From: Clostridia bacterium
GTDB taxonomy: Bacteria > Bacillota > Clostridia > Christensenellales > UBA1242
Length of the DNA stretch: 5,201 nt
NCBI GenBank assembly: GCA_900768425.1
Contig: CAAGCR010000096.1
Location: 1 to 5,201, forward strand
Direction: 5' to 3'
Translations under genes and position numbers: made by a program
The notes under the pieces: generated by a model
Told to the model about the DNA's origin: nothing
The model's database searches: none
The model's input: the letters and a program-made list of their open reading frames with translations, nothing else
Shown: in pieces, positions 3,899-5,201 of the stretch
Numbering within the stretch: position 1 is the first letter of the stretch
Layout of the letters: each line of letters starts with the position of its first letter

Positions 3899-4864
3899 AT
3901 GATTTATATGTTTAGAGAAAATTTAAGAAAACTTGCGAAACAATATTCGCAAAAAGTCATAGCCGACAAAACCGGCTTTTCGCAATCTAGCATTAATAAC
4001 TACTTAACAAAAAATAGCGAACCGTCTATTCAGTTTTTAATATCACTGAAAAATGCCTTTGGTATAAATGTTGATGACTTTCTTTTTTCTGGCATCAATG
4101 CCGAAATTGAAAAAAACTACGACAAATACATTGGCAATTACTTGATTTATTACTACAATAATGACTCCTATAAAGGCGAAGTACATTCAAACATAAAAAA
4201 CACACTAAATTATGGTGTACTTAGCATTTATAAAGAAAAAGAACTAGACAAAGATGTTAAAGTTTTATCAACATTTACAAAAAATCGTGTTGATGCACTC
4301 AAACTTCTTCGTGCTTTAAACAAACTTAATGATAATGGCGAGTTTGTAAAAGAATATACATCTTTTGGCAATGTTTATGAAGGTGAACTTGACACTACCG
4401 AACAAAACATTTTTATTAGTTTATTTAATAAAGAACATCAAGATAAATCTTTCATTATTTTAAATAATCCACCATCAAATGCCAAATATATAGGCGGTGT
4501 GGGAACAGAAAATTCTATTTCGCGTGGGCGAGAGCATAACCCTTGTGCACAATTTATAATTCTTTCTAAAAAACTTTTGGATATTCCAGATGGTGAACTT
4601 TACGACCTTTTGAAATTTAATGATTATATGATAGATACCGATGACAGCATAAAAGATATTATCAATCTTTTCAAAAGATTATATGCTTCTCAAAATGAAC
4701 TTTCTGCCGAACTATCTGACACTCAAAAAACAGCAATCATAAAGAACAGAATAGACTTGCTTTTAAGTGATGTCTTTGAAGCCAACGCATTCCGTTTTGC
4801 CAAAGTGTCAAATAGGGAAGATGATGTAGTATATCGTTACATCAAGGAGGGCATAGATGTTTGA
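3899..4864 (+). CDS. XRE-family HTH regulator with C-terminal sensor-like domain
   Basis: A DNA-binding regulator, 321 residues from this start. Residues 5-60 form a Cro/CI-type helix-turn-helix: 'FRENLRKLAKQYSQKVIADKTG' region, recognition helix 'SQSSINNYLTK' (28-38), then 'SIQFLISLKNAFGI' and 'VDDFLF' (58-63). Residues 79-224 look beta-rich ('GNYLIYYYN' 79-87, 'GVLSIYKE' 106-113, 'GNVYEGELD' 157-165, 'FISLFN', 'SFIILNNPP' 184-192) and include a polar stretch with E-N-S-x-S-R-G-R at 203-210. Residues 239-308 are mostly helical. The C-terminal part is probably a ligand-sensing domain; I do not know its ligand. The reading frame is open to ATG 3863 (333 residues), but that ATG has no ribosome binding site and overlaps a good -10. 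ATG 3899 has AGAGG eight bases upstream, so I chose it. The gene overlaps the next by 8 bp. Confidence 0.88.
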   Translation: MIYMFRENLRKLAKQYSQKVIADKTGFSQSSINNYLTKNSEPSIQFLISLKNAFGINVDDFLFSGINAEIEKNYDKYIGNYLIYYYNNDSYKGEVHSNIKNTLNYGVLSIYKEKELDKDVKVLSTFTKNRVDALKLLRALNKLNDNGEFVKEYTSFGNVYEGELDTTEQNIFISLFNKEHQDKSFIILNNPPSNAKYIGGVGTENSISRGREHNPCAQFIILSKKLLDIPDGELYDLLKFNDYMIDTDDSIKDIINLFKRLYASQNELSAELSDTQKTAIIKNRIDLLLSDVFEANAFRFAKVSNREDDVVYRYIKEGIDV

Positions 4865-5184
4865 GGAAATTGATAAAAGATTCACTTATCTTTTAAGTTT
4901 GCAAACCAAAAAAAATGCAGATACGGAAATTATTACAAGAGCATACAATAAAGCAAAAGAATTGCATTTTTACCAAAAACGCAGAGATGGCACTCCATAT
5001 TTAATGCACCCGGTGGAAGTTGCAATAATCTTGGCTGAACTCGGCTTTGATGAGGACACTATTTGTGGGGCACTTCTTCACGATACAATAGAAGATTGTG
5101 GCTATACAATAGAAGAAATGATAATTGATTTTAACAAAAATATAGCCGAAATGGTTGATAGCGTAAGTGCGATAGATAAAACAA
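4857..5184 (+). CDS. RelA/SpoT-type HD-domain (p)ppGpp hydrolase, 5' part only
   Basis: About 109 codons of a gene that runs off the true contig end. The protein matches the N-terminal Mn-dependent HD hydrolase domain of RelA/SpoT proteins, which removes the 3' pyrophosphate of (p)ppGpp: 'AYNKAKELHFYQKRRDGTPYLMHPVEVA' region (29-56) and 'GALLHDTIED' (71-80). Metal and catalytic residues are present: H51, H75-D76, E79-D80, and R42 at the place of the guanine-contacting arginine. The segment 'MVDSVSAIDK' (99-108) replaces the 'LVDGVTKL' usual in long Rel enzymes, which makes a stand-alone small alarmone hydrolase as likely as a bifunctional synthetase/hydrolase. The start is fixed by AAGGAGG (4844-4850) six bases before ATG. 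It overlaps the regulator gene by 8 bp, so translation is probably coupled. Codons beyond 5184 are adapter, not protein. Confidence 0.9.
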
Positions 5185-5201
5185 AGATCGGAAGAGCGTC
5201 G
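5185..5201 (+). other. Illumina TruSeq adapter remnant at contig end
   Basis: The last 17 bases, AGATCGGAAGAGCGTCG, match the start of the reverse complement of the Illumina universal adapter, beyond the 13 bases common to both TruSeq adapters. They are untrimmed library sequence. The first A could also belong to the genome, so the boundary is uncertain by a base or so. Confidence 0.95.

Overview
The window is strongly AT-rich bacterial DNA with standard-code genes, clear Shine-Dalgarno sites on most of them, a SpoVB/MurJ-type flippase, a cytosolic-looking LysM protein, and an XRE regulator overlapping a RelA/SpoT-type HD gene. Together these suggest an uncultured low-GC Bacillota (Clostridia- or Bacilli-like, plausibly from a host-associated metagenome). 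That assignment is inferred from gene style; there is no rRNA marker here. The right end is not biological: the last 17 bases (5185-5201) match the Illumina TruSeq adapter, so the contig really ends near 5184.

Layout. Bases 1-260 hold no gene, only short repeat-like motifs. On the minus strand follow a tRNA-Leu(CAG) with its own promoter and a perfect 19-bp terminator hairpin (261-429), then a 187-residue helical protein that is an internal tandem duplication of a DUF305/ferritin-like unit without any histidine (459-1022). A 343-bp gene-free stretch carries dispersed-repeat copies and a strong terminator that points the 'wrong' way. Next is a complete 517-residue SpoVB/MurJ-family lipid-linked oligosaccharide flippase (1366-2919, minus).

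At about 2920-3208 transcription diverges and everything to the right is on the plus strand. First comes a 122-residue protein with a C-terminal LysM domain and no signal peptide (3209-3577). A 320-bp regulatory region follows, rich in palindromes and carrying two extended -10 promoter elements. Then come an XRE helix-turn-helix regulator with a long C-terminal probable sensor domain (best start 3899, not 3863) and, overlapping it by 8 bp behind an AAGGAGG site, the N-terminus of a RelA/SpoT-type HD-domain (p)ppGpp hydrolase, cut off by the adapter.

How the genes may work together. The flippase and LysM genes both suggest cell-envelope or spore-envelope work, but they are divergent and no direct link is shown. 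The regulator and the HD hydrolase are almost certainly one translationally coupled operon. A ligand-sensing, probably self-regulated repressor tied to an alarmone-degrading enzyme is the most interesting unit here, and the missing 3' part of the hydrolase is what decides its nature. An inverted pair of about 30-bp repeats, one on each side of the flippase gene, is the main structural oddity.
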